Of a stretch of 64,000 nt of DNA, positions 26,295 through 35,227 are shown piece after piece. The number at the start of each line of letters is the position of its first letter. Within the stretch, counting starts at the first letter, position 1. Made by a program: the position numbers and the translations under genes. The notes beneath the pieces are model-generated. The model was not told the origin of the DNA. It made no database searches and worked only from the letters and a program-made list of their open reading frames with translations. Source of the DNA: Microbacterium foliorum (GTDB lineage: Bacteria > Actinomycetota > Actinomycetes > Actinomycetales > Microbacteriaceae); the NCBI RefSeq assembly GCF_006385575.1, contig NZ_CP041040.1:3286001-3350000 (forward strand), read 5' to 3'.

Positions 26295-26576
26295 TCAGCG
26301 AGCGAGCGCGCGGGCGATCGCCCAGACGGCGCCTCCCACGATCACGGCGCCCCCCACTGCTCCGGCGATCGCCGCAGCAGGGTTGCGGTCGGCGAAGACC
26401 CGTGCCTTCGCAGCGGCACGCTTCGATGCCTTGTCGATCCGCCGAGGGAAATTGCCCTTGACCTCGATCGCTGCGAGCGCGGCCTTGAGCTCGGCGCGGG
26501 CGGACTGCACCGGATCGACGATCCCTGCAGGAACGGCCGTCTTGGGCAGCGGCCTCGTGATCTCAGAGTTCGTCAT
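26295..26576 (-). CDS. Small membrane protein, DUF3618-like
   Basis: The 93-aa protein has a central SARAELKAALAAIEVKGNFPRR, matching the DUF3618 pattern (R-x-E-L-x-x-T-L-x-x-I-E-x-K-x-N-x-P), then a Lys/Ala-rich linker and one C-terminal membrane helix (AAIAGAVGGAVIVGGAVWAI). It overlaps the upstream holin-like gene by 14 bases and is the last of three small envelope genes. The trio (YtxH-like, holin-X, DUF3618) recurs in actinobacteria and is thought to be envelope-stress related. Function unknown. Confidence 0.8.
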   Translation of the reverse strand: MTNSEITRPLPKTAVPAGIVDPVQSARAELKAALAAIEVKGNFPRRIDKASKRAAAKARVFADRNPAAAIAGAVGGAVIVGGAVWAIARALAR

Positions 26577-26970
26577 AGCCGGCTTCCTTCACGAGTCTGA
26601 TGTCCTCGCCCACCGCCTGGGCGGGGTTCTTGCGAGCGAGCACCTTGCGGAACTTCAGGATGCCGAGCAGCGCGAACAGCAGCACGGCGAGGATCAGGAT
26701 TCCGAACACGGCCAGCGCGGAGAGCCAGACGGGCCACCACGACGACAGCCCGGCGATCGCGAAGACCAGGATCACCGGAACGGCCCAGAACAGGAAGAAG
26801 AGAGCGACGAGGAACCAGACCGAGCCGATCCCCGCGTCCTTCGCGGTCTTCGAGATCCATGTCTTGGCCGCATCGATCTCGGCCTTGACGAGGCTGCTGA
26901 TGAGTTCGGGAAGATCGCCGATCAGGGACAGCAGGCTGTCCTCGGCACGATCGCGGTATCCGCGGGGCAT
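26563..26970 (-). CDS. Phage-holin-family (Holin-X / DUF1469) membrane protein
   Basis: The 135-aa protein starts with an amphipathic region (LLSLIGDLPELISSLVKAEIDAAK), then two adjacent membrane helices (about residues 50-75 and 80-105), then a basic tail with KNPAQAVGEDIRLVKE. This is the layout of the actinobacterial Holin-X family. Despite the name, nothing phage-like surrounds it, and a housekeeping envelope role is more likely. It starts 1 base after the stop of the YtxH-like gene. Confidence 0.85.
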   Translation of the reverse strand: MPRGYRDRAEDSLLSLIGDLPELISSLVKAEIDAAKTWISKTAKDAGIGSVWFLVALFFLFWAVPVILVFAIAGLSSWWPVWLSALAVFGILILAVLLFALLGILKFRKVLARKNPAQAVGEDIRLVKEAGYDEL

Positions 26971-26971
26971 G

Positions 26972-27394
26972 TCAGCTGCCAGACTTCGCGGCGGTGGAGC
27001 GCGGGGATGCCGGCTTCTTGGCCGCAGGCTTCTTCGCGTCGTCCTTCTTCGCGGCGTCCTTGACCTCTTCGACGGCGTCTTCGGTGGCGTCGACGATGTC
27101 GTCAGCGGCCTTGCGTCCCGCAGCGACAGCGGAGTCGAGTCGCTGTCCGGCGGTCTTGTCTCCGCCGCTCGCCGACTTGACGACCTTCTGCACGCCGGTC
27201 CAGATCGCGCCGGGCACTGCCGCAGCCTTGTCGCCGACGTAGCCCTTGACCTTGTCGACCTGATCCTGCACCTGGTCGAGGTTCCAGACCTTCAGCCACT
27301 GCGTCTTGATCTGCTCGTAACGCTCGCGGCCCGCACGGGTTCCGAGCACGTATCCCACGCCGATTCCTACGACGAGTCCGATCTTCCCCTTCAT
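26972..27394 (-). CDS. YtxH-like small protein with Lys/Ala-rich tail
   Basis: The 140-aa protein starts with a short hydrophobic segment containing the typical GxxxGYVLGTRAGRERYEQI motif, then amphipathic helices, and a C-terminal run of alternating Lys, Ala, Asp and Pro. This matches the YtxH-like family, small membrane-anchored proteins tied to stress responses. It heads the three-gene envelope unit inside the heme cluster. The ribosome site is GAGGAG 4-5 bases before the ATG. Confidence 0.8.
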   Translation of the reverse strand: MKGKIGLVVGIGVGYVLGTRAGRERYEQIKTQWLKVWNLDQVQDQVDKVKGYVGDKAAAVPGAIWTGVQKVVKSASGGDKTAGQRLDSAVAAGRKAADDIVDATEDAVEEVKDAAKKDDAKKPAAKKPASPRSTAAKSGS

Positions 27395-27480
27395 GGGGTC
27401 TCCTCACGTTGTTCCGGTGTGAACGCCTGGGGCGAACCGACGGCGCGGAGCCGCCTGCCAGGTGTCCAGCGTAGCCCCGT

Positions 27481-27496
27481 ATGCCGATTTCGGCAT
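27481..27496. repeat. 16-base inverted repeat upstream of the YtxH-like gene
   Basis: ATGCCGA and TCGGCAT form a perfect 7-bp palindrome with a 2-base centre. It lies in the gap between the cgoX stop (27594) and the YtxH-like start (27394), about 90 bases before that start, so it could be an operator. No T-tract flanks it. The remainder of 27395-27593 shows no gene. Confidence 0.4.
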
Positions 27497-27593
27497 CTGT
27501 CAGGCAGAGGGTTGACAGCAGAGCGACTTTCGGGGTGGCCTCAGCGGGCGCGTCGCGCGCGGGAGCGCGGCCGACGACCCCGACACGCTCGGG

Positions 27594-29144
27594 TCAGTCC
27601 CAGAGCAGTGACCGCCGCAGCCGATCGGCTTCTTCTCGCGCATCGGGGATCACCTGCGCGAGTCCGGTGCCGGCGAGCCACGCACCCACCGCTGCAAGGC
27701 CGGGAACGCCCTGGATCGCCGATCGTGCCGCCTCTCGTCGCTCACCGGAGCCGATGATCGACGCGGGCTGCGATTGCACGAACCGCGAGCGGTGGGAACC
27801 GATGAGATCGCCGGCCGCGAGCGGGACGCCGAGGAGAGCGGATGCTTCGCGGAGCGCGAGACGCGCGGCCTCGTCATCGTCGAGGCCTGCGGTCGCTGCC
27901 GGTTCTCCCTGGGCGCCGAACGAGACGCGCACCAGGTGCCGATCGCCGGCGGCCGCCCGGAGCCACTCCCACTTCGCCGTCGAGTGCGTGAGCGCCTTCG
28001 CGGTGTGGCTGCCGGGGACGGTCAGCACGCCTGTGCCCCGAGGTGCGCCCTGCAGCGCAGAGGCCTGCAGCAGCAGCGTCACGATCTCGATCTCCGGCGC
28101 ATCCGCCACCGCGGTCTCGGCGAGAGCAGGTGCGATGATCTCGAGCAGACTCCGCGCCACCGCCTCCGAGGTCGCCAGCACGACGCCGTCGGCGGTGAAC
28201 TCGAGCTCCTCCGGGGCCGGCTCCGCACTAGCAACAGCATCCGCATCCGCATCGGCGAGCGGTTGCCCCTCGGCACGCACGGTCCAGCTCGCGGCGGACT
28301 GCGTGATCTCGGTCACCCGGCCGCCCGTGCGGACGACGCCGCCGAGCTTCTCGATGTCGGCGACCAGTGCGTCGATCAGGACCATCATGCCGCCGGCGAG
28401 GCCCTCGACGGCAGCACCGGGCGCCTGCGCCGCAGCGGCCTGTGCCGCACGCGCCGCGCTCTCGTCACGCAGAGCCTGCACAGCGCCCGACAGCGAACCG
28501 ACGCGCGTGAGGGCGGCGTTGAGCCCGGGCGCAGCGATGTCGACGTCGACGTCTTCGGGCGACGCCGAGTACACGCCTGTCGTCACCGGAGCCACCAACC
28601 GGTCTCGCACCTTGACACCCATGCGCGAGGACACCAGCTTGCCGAGACTCTGATTGTGGCCGATCGTGAGAGGCGGACGCACGCGGTCGAGGTACGCACG
28701 CCACACACCGGACCAGCCGATGATGCGCCGCACGTCCTCCTGGAACGGATTGCTCGGGATGCCGAGGATTCCGCCGACCGGCAGCGGTGCGGCCCCGATG
28801 CCGGGGATGCCCGCCAGCCATGCGCTGCCGGCCGCGGGGGCGACGATGTGATCGGTGAGGCCGAGTTCGGTCAGGAGAGCGCGCACTCGGCCGCCCCTGG
28901 TCGCATAGCTCTCCGCCCCGGCATCCACGACGACACCGTCGATCTCGGCCTGACGGATCGCGCCGCCGACGGCATCCGACGCCTCGAGCACCGTGACGTG
29001 CATGCCGACCTTGACGCACTCGCGCGCCGCGATCAGTCCCCCGACGCCTCCGCCGATGACGATGATGTGGCGCGTGGCCGCGCGGGCTGCCAGAGTCGCG
29101 GACTCGGCTGGGGACGACTCACGGTTCGCGGGGTTCGACGGCAT
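27594..29144 (-). CDS. cgoX: Coproporphyrinogen III oxidase (HemY/HemG-type FAD enzyme)
   Basis: The 516-aa protein begins with a disordered stretch and then an FAD dinucleotide fold IIVIGGGVGGLIAARECV (residues 27-44) and EASDAVGGAIRQ. It has the C-terminal family motif VPGLAAVGAWLAGTGLAQVI. In organisms with HemQ this enzyme oxidises coproporphyrinogen to coproporphyrin using oxygen, hence the name CgoX (older names hemY, hemG). A Ser/Ala/Asp-rich insertion near residue 300 (LADADADAVASAEPAPEE) is extra relative to shorter homologues. It sits between the ArsR gene and the small envelope genes. Confidence 0.92.
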   Translation of the reverse strand: MPSNPANRESSPAESATLAARAATRHIIVIGGGVGGLIAARECVKVGMHVTVLEASDAVGGAIRQAEIDGVVVDAGAESYATRGGRVRALLTELGLTDHIVAPAAGSAWLAGIPGIGAAPLPVGGILGIPSNPFQEDVRRIIGWSGVWRAYLDRVRPPLTIGHNQSLGKLVSSRMGVKVRDRLVAPVTTGVYSASPEDVDVDIAAPGLNAALTRVGSLSGAVQALRDESAARAAQAAAAQAPGAAVEGLAGGMMVLIDALVADIEKLGGVVRTGGRVTEITQSAASWTVRAEGQPLADADADAVASAEPAPEELEFTADGVVLATSEAVARSLLEIIAPALAETAVADAPEIEIVTLLLQASALQGAPRGTGVLTVPGSHTAKALTHSTAKWEWLRAAAGDRHLVRVSFGAQGEPAATAGLDDDEAARLALREASALLGVPLAAGDLIGSHRSRFVQSQPASIIGSGERREAARSAIQGVPGLAAVGAWLAGTGLAQVIPDAREEADRLRRSLLWD

Positions 29145-29247
29145 GCGTCAATCCTTTCACTCGCGACCCGGACGCCTCACCGATCGCGGCCGGAGAAACG
29201 GACACAGTGCGGAGAACGATCGGGGTGCTCTGGCGCGGATGCGCGGC

Positions 29248-29586
29248 TCAGGCCTCGACGGCCGCGGTGGGGGCGCGTCCGGAGCCGCGCTTGCGCACCT
29301 CGCGGAGCACCATCTGCTCGGGGCACACCGTCGAGAGGAAGTCGCCGACAGAGAGCGCGAGACGCTCGCCGACGAGTGAGTACAGGATGCGGTTGGCATC
29401 GCGACGCTCGCTGATGAGGCCCGCCTGACGCAGCACGCTCAGGTGACGCGAGATCGTGGGGCCGCTCGCCGAGAACCGCGAAGCGATCTCGCCCGCCGCG
29501 AGCTCGCCGTCCTTGAGGTCCTGCAGGATCTGACGACGCGTCGGATGGGCCAATGCCGCGAAGATGTCTGACGCATTGTCTGTCAT
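29248..29586 (-). CDS. ArsR-family winged-helix regulator
   Basis: The 112-aa protein has FAALAHPTRRQILQDLKDGE, then the recognition helix in SRFSASGPTISRHLSVLRQAGL and a winged part RRDANRILYSL. No cysteine pair typical of metal-sensing ArsR members is present (one Cys only), so it belongs nearer the SdpR-type group. TATATT lies 6 bases before the ATG, implying a leaderless message. An inverted repeat TAGCAC-TC-GTGCTA overlaps that element, suggesting autorepression. Its place between hemE and cgoX raises the possibility that it also affects heme genes. Confidence 0.88.
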   Translation of the reverse strand: MTDNASDIFAALAHPTRRQILQDLKDGELAAGEIASRFSASGPTISRHLSVLRQAGLISERRDANRILYSLVGERLALSVGDFLSTVCPEQMVLREVRKRGSGRAPTAAVEA

Positions 29587-29596
29587 GTTTGCAATA

Positions 29597-29610
29597 TAGC
29601 ACTCGTGCTA
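29597..29610. promoter_or_regulatory. Candidate ArsR operator
   Basis: Perfect inverted repeat TAGCAC (29597-29602), TC, GTGCTA (29605-29610). It overlaps the -10-like TATATT of the ArsR gene (complement of 29593-29598) and lies between arsR and hemE. Position and symmetry fit an autoregulatory operator. Confidence 0.55.
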
Positions 29611-29647
29611 GATACCGATCGGTAGAAGCACGATCGGGCGTGAGCCC

Positions 29648-30670
29648 TCAGATCGAGTGCACCAGCTCGACGATGCGGGTGAGCTGATCGGGGTCGGTCT
29701 CGGGCGGAACACCGTGTCCGAGGTTGACGATGTGGCCTCGGGCCGCGCGCCCGCGCTCGACCACGTCGCGCACGTGCGCCTCGAGCACCGGCCACGGCGC
29801 GAAGAGCAGCGCGGGGTCGATGTTGCCCTGCACGGAGACGTCGGGCCCGAGGATCGCCGCAGCCTCGTCGAGCGGCAGGCGCCAGTCGACGCCGACGCCG
29901 TCGGCGATTCCGCCCAGGCGCATGTCATCGAGGAAGGGGCCGGTGCCCACGCCGAAGTGGATGCTGGGCACGCCGATGCCGTCGAGTGCGACACGAGAGT
30001 GCGGGGCGACGAAGGCGCGGTAGTCGGCGGTGCTCAGGGATCCGGCCCACGAGTCGAACAGCTGCACCACGGATGCTCCGGCGTCGCGCTGGATCTCGAG
30101 GAACCGGCGCGAGACCTGCGCGAGCCACCCCGCCAGACGATTCCACGAGTCGGGGTCGGCGTGCATCATGGCGCGGGCGCGCAGGTGCTCCTTCGACGGG
30201 CCGCCCTCGACGAGGTACGCGGCCAGTGTGAACGGAGCGCCGGCGAAGCCGATCAGCGGGGTGTCCCCCAGCTCTGCGGTGACGATGCCCACGGCCTCGG
30301 CGATCGCGGTGCCGTCGAGCGAGAGGGGATCGATCGCCGTGATGCGATCGACATCGGCCGCGGTGCGCACGGGGTTCGCGAACACGGGGCCACGGCCGGC
30401 TTCGATCTCGACCTCCACGCCGGCCAGGCGCAGCGGGATCACGATGTCGCTGAAGAACACCGCGGCGTCGACGCCGTGGCGTCGCACCGGCTGCAGAGTG
30501 ATCTCGGCGGCGAGGTCAGGCGTGAGGCAGGCGTCGAGCATGCGTGTTCCGACCCGCAGCTCGCGGTACTCGGGCAGCGATCGGCCGGCCTGTCGCATGA
30601 ACCACACGGGGGCATGCTCGGGTCGGGGGCCGGTGAGGGCGCGCAGCAGCGGAGCGTCGGAGAGGGCCAT
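29648..30670 (-). CDS. hemE: Uroporphyrinogen decarboxylase
   Basis: The ATG at 30670 (GGGAGG 8 bases upstream) gives 340 aa; a longer frame to 30748 overlaps hemA and is not used. Signatures are [19 protein letters not shown] (substrate arginines), [13 protein letters not shown] and [17 protein letters not shown], with [13 protein letters not shown] near the end. It removes four acetate carboxyls from uroporphyrinogen III to give coproporphyrinogen III, the substrate of cgoX. It is divergent from hemA, 61 bases away. Confidence 0.95.
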   Translation of the reverse strand: MALSDAPLLRALTGPRPEHAPVWFMRQAGRSLPEYRELRVGTRMLDACLTPDLAAEITLQPVRRHGVDAAVFFSDIVIPLRLAGVEVEIEAGRGPVFANPVRTAADVDRITAIDPLSLDGTAIAEAVGIVTAELGDTPLIGFAGAPFTLAAYLVEGGPSKEHLRARAMMHADPDSWNRLAGWLAQVSRRFLEIQRDAGASVVQLFDSWAGSLSTADYRAFVAPHSRVALDGIGVPSIHFGVGTGPFLDDMRLGGIADGVGVDWRLPLDEAAAILGPDVSVQGNIDPALLFAPWPVLEAHVRDVVERGRAARGHIVNLGHGVPPETDPDQLTRIVELVHSI

Positions 30671-30731
30671 GCCTCCATCCTCCCATCCGCCCCTGGGCCG
30701 ACCTGCATGAAGCCTCAGGTAGAATCGAACG

Positions 30732-32039
30732 GTGCTGCTGGTTGTCACGGCGAGTCACAAGACCGCCCCCTTCGAATTGCTCGAACGCCTGAGCCGCACC
30801 CCCGATGACGTCGCCTCCACAGTCGTGGACATGGCGTCCTGCGTGCAGGGTGCGGTCGTTCTTGCTACCTGCAACCGCTTCGAGGCCTACGTCGAGATGG
30901 ACGAGCCCGTCACCGCAGCAGGTGCGATCGGCGTCGAGGCAGTGCTCGAGGCCGTCGAGGCGTCCACGGGCATCCGCGCCACCGAACTCGACGGCGCCTA
31001 CGAGGTGCACTCCGGCCGCCGCGTGGCAGAGCACCTCTTCTCCGTCGCATCCGGTCTCGAGTCCGTCGTCTCCGGCGAAGGCGAGATCGCCGGGCAGGTG
31101 CGCCGAGCGCTGAAGGCCGCACGCAAGGAGGGCACCACCTCCCCCGAACTCGAACGCCTCTTCCAGCGGGCCAGCCAAGCGCAGCGCAAGGTCAAGAACG
31201 TCACGGCGCTCGGCCGCGCCGGCCGCTCACTCGTGCGCCTCGCTCTCGAGCTCGCCGACAGCCGCATCGTCGACTGGTCGACTGAGCGCGTGCTGCTCGT
31301 CGGCACCGGTGCCTATGCGGCCGTCACCCTCGCGACGCTCCGCGAACGCGGAGCCGTCAACATCTCGGTGTACTCGCCCTCGGGTCGCGCAGAGAAGTTC
31401 GCCGCGAAGCACGGCATCCGTGCGGTCTCCGCAGAGGACTACGCGCGCGTCGCCTCGCGATCGAGCCTGCTGATCACCTGCACGACCGCGGCCGCTCCCG
31501 TGCTCACTCCCGAGCACCTGCAGGCGCCGACCGGCATCGCTCCTGAGGGCTGCCCCGTCGCATCCCACAACCAGATGGTCGTCGACCTCGGCATGCCGCG
31601 CAACGTCGACCCCGCCGTCGCCGCCCTCGAGGGCGTCGCCCTGCTCGATCTCGAGACCATCAGCCTGCACGCACCGCTCGAGGAGCTGCAGGCGACGGAT
31701 GCCGCGCGCACCGTCGTGCGCGAAGCAGCCGACACCTTCCACGTCGTCGGCAGCCGGCAGAGCGTCACCCCATCGGTCGTCGCGCTGCGGTCGCACATGT
31801 TCGCGCTGCTCGAGTCCGAGATCGCCCGAGCGCGGGCACGGGGCGACGATGACGGCAAGGTCGAGCAGGCCCTGCGCCACCTGACCGGTGTGCTGCTGCA
31901 CGTGCCGACCACGCGCGCGCACGAGCTCGCCGCCACCGGACGCGCAGACGACTTCGCCGCCGCGCTCTCGACGATGTACGGCATCGAGCCGATCGAGCCC
32001 GCGCAGGCGTCTGACGCCGACGACGCCGCGACTGCCTGA
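30732..32039 (+). CDS. hemA: Glutamyl-tRNA reductase
   Basis: The protein is 435 aa from GTG 30732. TAGAAT lies exactly 6 bases before the start, so the message is probably leaderless. It has [15 protein letters not shown], the catalytic cysteine in [32 protein letters not shown], a Rossmann segment [14 protein letters not shown] and the C-terminal dimerisation helices. It reduces glutamyl-tRNA to glutamate-1-semialdehyde, the first committed heme step. An Asp/Ala-rich tail ends the protein. Confidence 0.95.
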   Translation: MLLVVTASHKTAPFELLERLSRTPDDVASTVVDMASCVQGAVVLATCNRFEAYVEMDEPVTAAGAIGVEAVLEAVEASTGIRATELDGAYEVHSGRRVAEHLFSVASGLESVVSGEGEIAGQVRRALKAARKEGTTSPELERLFQRASQAQRKVKNVTALGRAGRSLVRLALELADSRIVDWSTERVLLVGTGAYAAVTLATLRERGAVNISVYSPSGRAEKFAAKHGIRAVSAEDYARVASRSSLLITCTTAAAPVLTPEHLQAPTGIAPEGCPVASHNQMVVDLGMPRNVDPAVAALEGVALLDLETISLHAPLEELQATDAARTVVREAADTFHVVGSRQSVTPSVVALRSHMFALLESEIARARARGDDDGKVEQALRHLTGVLLHVPTTRAHELAATGRADDFAAALSTMYGIEPIEPAQASDADDAATA

Positions 32040-32189
32040 GGGACTCACCCTCACTGCACGATCCGTCTCCGCGGAGATCTGTCCCCCGACTCCGGGTATC
32101 TCGCCTCGGACGCCTACACGCATCGCCCATGCTTCATATCGTCGAACCATGACAAAGCCCATCCCCGCGCGCAGACTGGGAGGATGCTC

Positions 32190-32648
32190 GTGGATCCCGA
32201 TGTGATCAGCATCATCATCGCCCTCTTCGCCTTCAGCGCGACCGTGCTCGGCGGGGTCTCCAGGATGCTCGCGAAGCAGTCGAAGGCACTGGACACCCGC
32301 TTCGACAGCATCGATGAGAGATTCACGAAAGTCGAGACCGAGCTGACCAACGTCAAGACCGACATCGCTGACGTGAGAGTCGAGATCGCCGACCTTCGCA
32401 CCGAACTCAAGACCGACATCGCCGAACTCCGCACCGAACTCAAGACCGACATCTCCGAACTCCGCACAGAACTCAAGACCGACATCTCCGAACTCCGCAC
32501 AGAACTCAAGACCGACATCTCCGAACTCCGGGTCGAACTGAAGACGGAGATCGCTGACGTCAAGACCGAGCTCAAGGCCGACATCGCCGATGTGAGAGTG
32601 TCGATCGCACGACTCGAGGGCCCGCTCCCGAAGCTTCAGCGCATCTGA
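32190..32648 (+). CDS. Membrane-anchored hendecad coiled-coil protein
   Basis: One N-terminal membrane helix (about VISIIIALFAFSATVLGG) is followed by a long coiled coil. The coil contains five consecutive 11-residue units of the type LRTELKTDISE, then degenerate units. Eleven-residue spacing implies a slightly right-handed coil. The start is taken as GTG 32190 because GGGAGG is 6 bases before it; the ATG at 32184 is directly abutted by that site. This gives 152 aa. It resembles no named family I can place beyond generic small membrane coiled-coil proteins. A shorter protein of similar layout lies at 44836-45027. Confidence 0.75.
   Translation: MDPDVISIIIALFAFSATVLGGVSRMLAKQSKALDTRFDSIDERFTKVETELTNVKTDIADVRVEIADLRTELKTDIAELRTELKTDISELRTELKTDISELRTELKTDISELRVELKTEIADVKTELKADIADVRVSIARLEGPLPKLQRI
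32394..32558 (+). repeat. Five 33-bp tandem repeats inside the coiled-coil gene
   Basis: Units begin at 32394, 32427, 32460, 32493 and 32526. Units three and four are identical, and units two and three differ at one base (ACC/ACA codon). The period of 33 encodes 11 residues. Near identity at the DNA level indicates recent expansion. Confidence 0.9.
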
Positions 32649-32685
32649 CTCCGCCGCCATCATCGGGGGGTGCCAGACTGGAGGC

Positions 32686-33258
32686 ATGGCCCTTCACATC
32701 ACCGGAGACACCGCCGCTGACGCTCTGCTCACCGACAACCCGCTCGCGCTTCTGGTCGGGATGCTGCTCGATCAGCAGGTTCCGATGGAGACGGCGTTCG
32801 CCGGACCGCTCAAGATCGAGCAGCGCACCGGCGCGACCGACGCCAGCACGATCGCGGCGATGGACCCCGACGAGTTCCTCGAGGCGTTCAAGACGACCCC
32901 GGCCGTGCATCGATTCCCGGGCTCGATGGCGACTCGCGTGCAGACGCTATGCCGGGAGATCGTCGATCAGTGGGGCGGAGATGCCTCGGCGCTCTGGACC
33001 GAAGGAGACCCGTCAGGCGCCGAGGTGCTCAAGCGGCTCAAGGCGCTGCCCGGCTTCGGCGAGCAGAAGGCGAAGATCTTCCTGGCTCTGCTCGGCAAGC
33101 AGTACGGGTTCACCGGCGCAGGATGGCGCGAGGCCGCGGGCGACTACGGCACCGAGGGTTCCTACCGCAGCGTCGCCGACATCGTCTCGCCCGAATCGCT
33201 CACCAAGGTGCGCGAACACAAGAAGGCCATGAAGGCCGCGGCGAAGGCGAACGCATGA
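32686..33258 (+). CDS. HhH-GPD-type base excision repair protein
   Basis: The 190-aa protein has LLVGMLLDQQVPMETAFAGP, typical of the helical entry to the glycosylase fold, and the helix-hairpin-helix LKALPGFGEQKAKIFLALLG. It is smaller than MutY or Nth and lacks a C-terminal Fe-S cluster cysteine set. It matches the short actinobacterial HhH-GPD family that is presumed to remove damaged bases. The lesion is unknown. CAGACT lies 6 bases before the ATG. Its stop overlaps the next start (ATGA). Confidence 0.88.
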   Translation: MALHITGDTAADALLTDNPLALLVGMLLDQQVPMETAFAGPLKIEQRTGATDASTIAAMDPDEFLEAFKTTPAVHRFPGSMATRVQTLCREIVDQWGGDASALWTEGDPSGAEVLKRLKALPGFGEQKAKIFLALLGKQYGFTGAGWREAAGDYGTEGSYRSVADIVSPESLTKVREHKKAMKAAAKANA

Positions 33259-33680
33259 AGCCGACCGGCGACGACGTCGCCGGACTCATCGCCCGATCCA
33301 CTCCGGCGGTCCGCCGTCGGGATGCCGAGACGCTGACCGCCCTCATGCAGGAGATCACGGGCCGCGACCCTCAGACCTGGGGCACGATCATCGGATTCGG
33401 AAGTTGCCACTACCGGTATCCGACCGGCACCGAGGGCGACAGCGGTCTGCTCGGCTTCGCCCCGCGCAAAGCGGCGACGACGATCTACCTCTTCGACGGG
33501 GTCGACGCCCACACCGAAGCGCTCGAGAAGCTCGGCCCGCACAGCACGGGCGTCGGATGCCTCTACATCAAGGATCTCGAGAAGATCGACCTCGATGTGC
33601 TCCGCGGCATCCTCGAACGCTCTCTCGCCTGGGTCGAGGCGGGCGGCACCGAACAGGTGCAGCTGACCGTCACCGGCTGA
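33255..33680 (+). CDS. DUF1801-domain protein
   Basis: The 141-aa protein starts at ATG 33255, overlapping the glycosylase stop. It contains ITGRDPQTWGTIIGFGSCHY and RKAATTIYLFDG, then CLYIKDLEKIDLDVLRGIL, the standard DUF1801 pattern (a YdhG/YjbR-like fold of unknown function). Translational coupling to the repair protein suggests joint expression, but a DNA repair role is not established. Confidence 0.85.
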   Translation: MKPTGDDVAGLIARSTPAVRRRDAETLTALMQEITGRDPQTWGTIIGFGSCHYRYPTGTEGDSGLLGFAPRKAATTIYLFDGVDAHTEALEKLGPHSTGVGCLYIKDLEKIDLDVLRGILERSLAWVEAGGTEQVQLTVTG

Positions 33681-33683
33681 CGA

Positions 33684-33719
33684 GAGAGGCCCGCCATCCT
33701 CTCGGACAGCGGGCCTCTC
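33684..33719. terminator. Terminator between DUF1801 and glyS
   Basis: GAGAGGCCCGC (33684-33694) pairs with GCGGGCCTCTC (33709-33719), an 11-bp perfect stem, followed by GTTCGG. It separates two convergent genes. Confidence 0.8.
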
Positions 33720-33737
33720 GTTCGGATCGTCCGCGCG

Positions 33738-35123
33738 TCAGGCGCCCTTGAGACGCTCAGCCAGGTACTCGTGCAGCTCGTCGATCGAGACGCGTTCCTG
33801 CGCCATCGTGTCGCGGTCGCGCACGGTGACGGCGCGGTCGTCGAGCGAGTCGAAGTCGATCGTGACGCAGAACGGCGTGCCGATCTCGTCCTGTCGGCGA
33901 TACCGGCGACCGATCGCACCCGCGTCGTCGAAGTCGACGGCCCACGAGCTGCGCAGCGTGTCGGCGACCTCGCGCGCCAGGGGCGACAGGCGCTCGTTGC
34001 GACTCAGCGGCAGCACGGCGGCCTTGACCGGCGCGAGACGAGGGTCGAGCTTGAGCACGGTGCGCACGTCGGTGCCGCCCTTGGCGTTCGGCACCTCTTC
34101 CTCGCGGTACGCGTCGACGAGGAACGCCATCATGGCGCGCGTGAGACCGAACGACGGCTCGATCACGTACGGCGTGTAACGGTCACCCGTGGCCTGGTCG
34201 AAGTAAGTGAGGCTCTGACCCGAGGCCTCGCTGTGGCTCGACAGGTCGTAGTCGGTGCGGTTCGCGACGCCCATGAGCTCGCCCCACTCCTTGCCCGTGA
34301 AGCCGAAGCGGTACTCGACGTCGATGGTGCCTGCGGAGTAGTGCGCGCGGTCGTCTTCGGGCACATCGAACTGGCGCATGTTCTCGGGGTCGATGCCGAG
34401 GTCGATGAACCAGTTCCAGCACGCCTCGACCCAGTGCTCGAACCACTGCTGCGCGTCTGCGGGGGGCGTGAAGAACTCGATCTCCATCTGCTCGAACTCG
34501 CGCGTGCGGAAGATGAAGTTTCCGGGGGTGATCTCGTTGCGGAACGCCTTGCCGACCTGGCCGATGCCGAACGGCGGCTTCTTGCGGCTGGCCGTGAGCA
34601 CGTTCGAGAAGTTCACGAAGATGCCCTGCGCCGTCTCGGGGCGCAGGAAGTGCAGGCCCGACTCGTCGTCGACGACACCCAGGTACGTCTTGACGAGACC
34701 GGAGAACGACTTGGGCTCGGTGTACTGGCCCTTGGTTCCGCAGTTGGGGCACGGCACGTCGGCGAGGCCGTTCTCGGCCTTGCGGCCCTTGCGCGCCTCG
34801 AAATCCTCGATGAGGTTGTCGGCACGGAAGCGCTTGTGGCAACTCAGACACTCGACCAGCGGGTCGGTGAAGGTGGCGACGTGACCGGAAGCCTCCCACA
34901 CACGCTTGGGCAGGATGATGCTCGAGTCGAGGCCCACCATGTCGCCACGGCCGCGCACGAACGTCTGCCACCACTGGCGGCGGATGTTCTCCTTGAGCTC
35001 GGTGCCGAGGGGCCCGTAGTCCCACGCGGACCGCGAACCGCCGTAGATCTCACCCGCCTGGAAGACGAACCCGCGGTGGCGGGCAAGGGCGATGACCTTG
35101 TCGAGACGGGACTGTTCGGCCAC
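33738..35123 (-). CDS. glyS: Glycine--tRNA ligase (class II, single-chain)
   Basis: The 461-aa protein starts at GTG 35123 with GGAG 5 bases upstream. It has [20 protein letters not shown] and WDYGPLG near the start, a zinc knuckle with CLSCHKRF and CPNCG, and the class II catalytic motifs [12 protein letters not shown] and [14 protein letters not shown]. It charges tRNA-Gly in the cytoplasm. This is the eukaryote-like alpha2 form common in actinobacteria, not the alpha2beta2 enzyme. Confidence 0.95.
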   Translation of the reverse strand: MAEQSRLDKVIALARHRGFVFQAGEIYGGSRSAWDYGPLGTELKENIRRQWWQTFVRGRGDMVGLDSSIILPKRVWEASGHVATFTDPLVECLSCHKRFRADNLIEDFEARKGRKAENGLADVPCPNCGTKGQYTEPKSFSGLVKTYLGVVDDESGLHFLRPETAQGIFVNFSNVLTASRKKPPFGIGQVGKAFRNEITPGNFIFRTREFEQMEIEFFTPPADAQQWFEHWVEACWNWFIDLGIDPENMRQFDVPEDDRAHYSAGTIDVEYRFGFTGKEWGELMGVANRTDYDLSSHSEASGQSLTYFDQATGDRYTPYVIEPSFGLTRAMMAFLVDAYREEEVPNAKGGTDVRTVLKLDPRLAPVKAAVLPLSRNERLSPLAREVADTLRSSWAVDFDDAGAIGRRYRRQDEIGTPFCVTIDFDSLDDRAVTVRDRDTMAQERVSIDELHEYLAERLKGA

Positions 35124-35151
35124 GGTGGCTCCAATGGTCGGCTGTGGGAAA

Positions 35152-35167
35152 GCCCGTGATCACGGGC
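35152..35167. promoter_or_regulatory. Perfect 16-base palindrome in the glyS leader
   Basis: GCCCGTGATCACGGGC (35152-35167) is fully self-complementary and lies between a likely -10 (TAAGAT, complement of 35174-35179) and the glyS start. It could be an operator or a small RNA hairpin. No T-box features are visible. Confidence 0.4.
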
Positions 35168-35227
35168 ACGTCAATCTTATCCGCGACCGGTTCACGTCAG
35201 GACCCTGGCCGGGTCGGGGCTGACCCC

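Noticed and set aside
26563..26970. Prophage remnant suggested by a holin-family gene
   Set aside because: No other phage gene nearby; the Holin-X family is a regular chromosomal companion of YtxH-like and DUF3618 genes.
27512..27517. Orphan TTGACA on the + strand
   Set aside because: No matching -10 at a proper distance and no + strand gene downstream.
34378..34884. Antisense frames within glyS and similar GC-rich genes
   Set aside because: High-GC codon bias leaves long open antisense frames; none shows motifs or a ribosome site.
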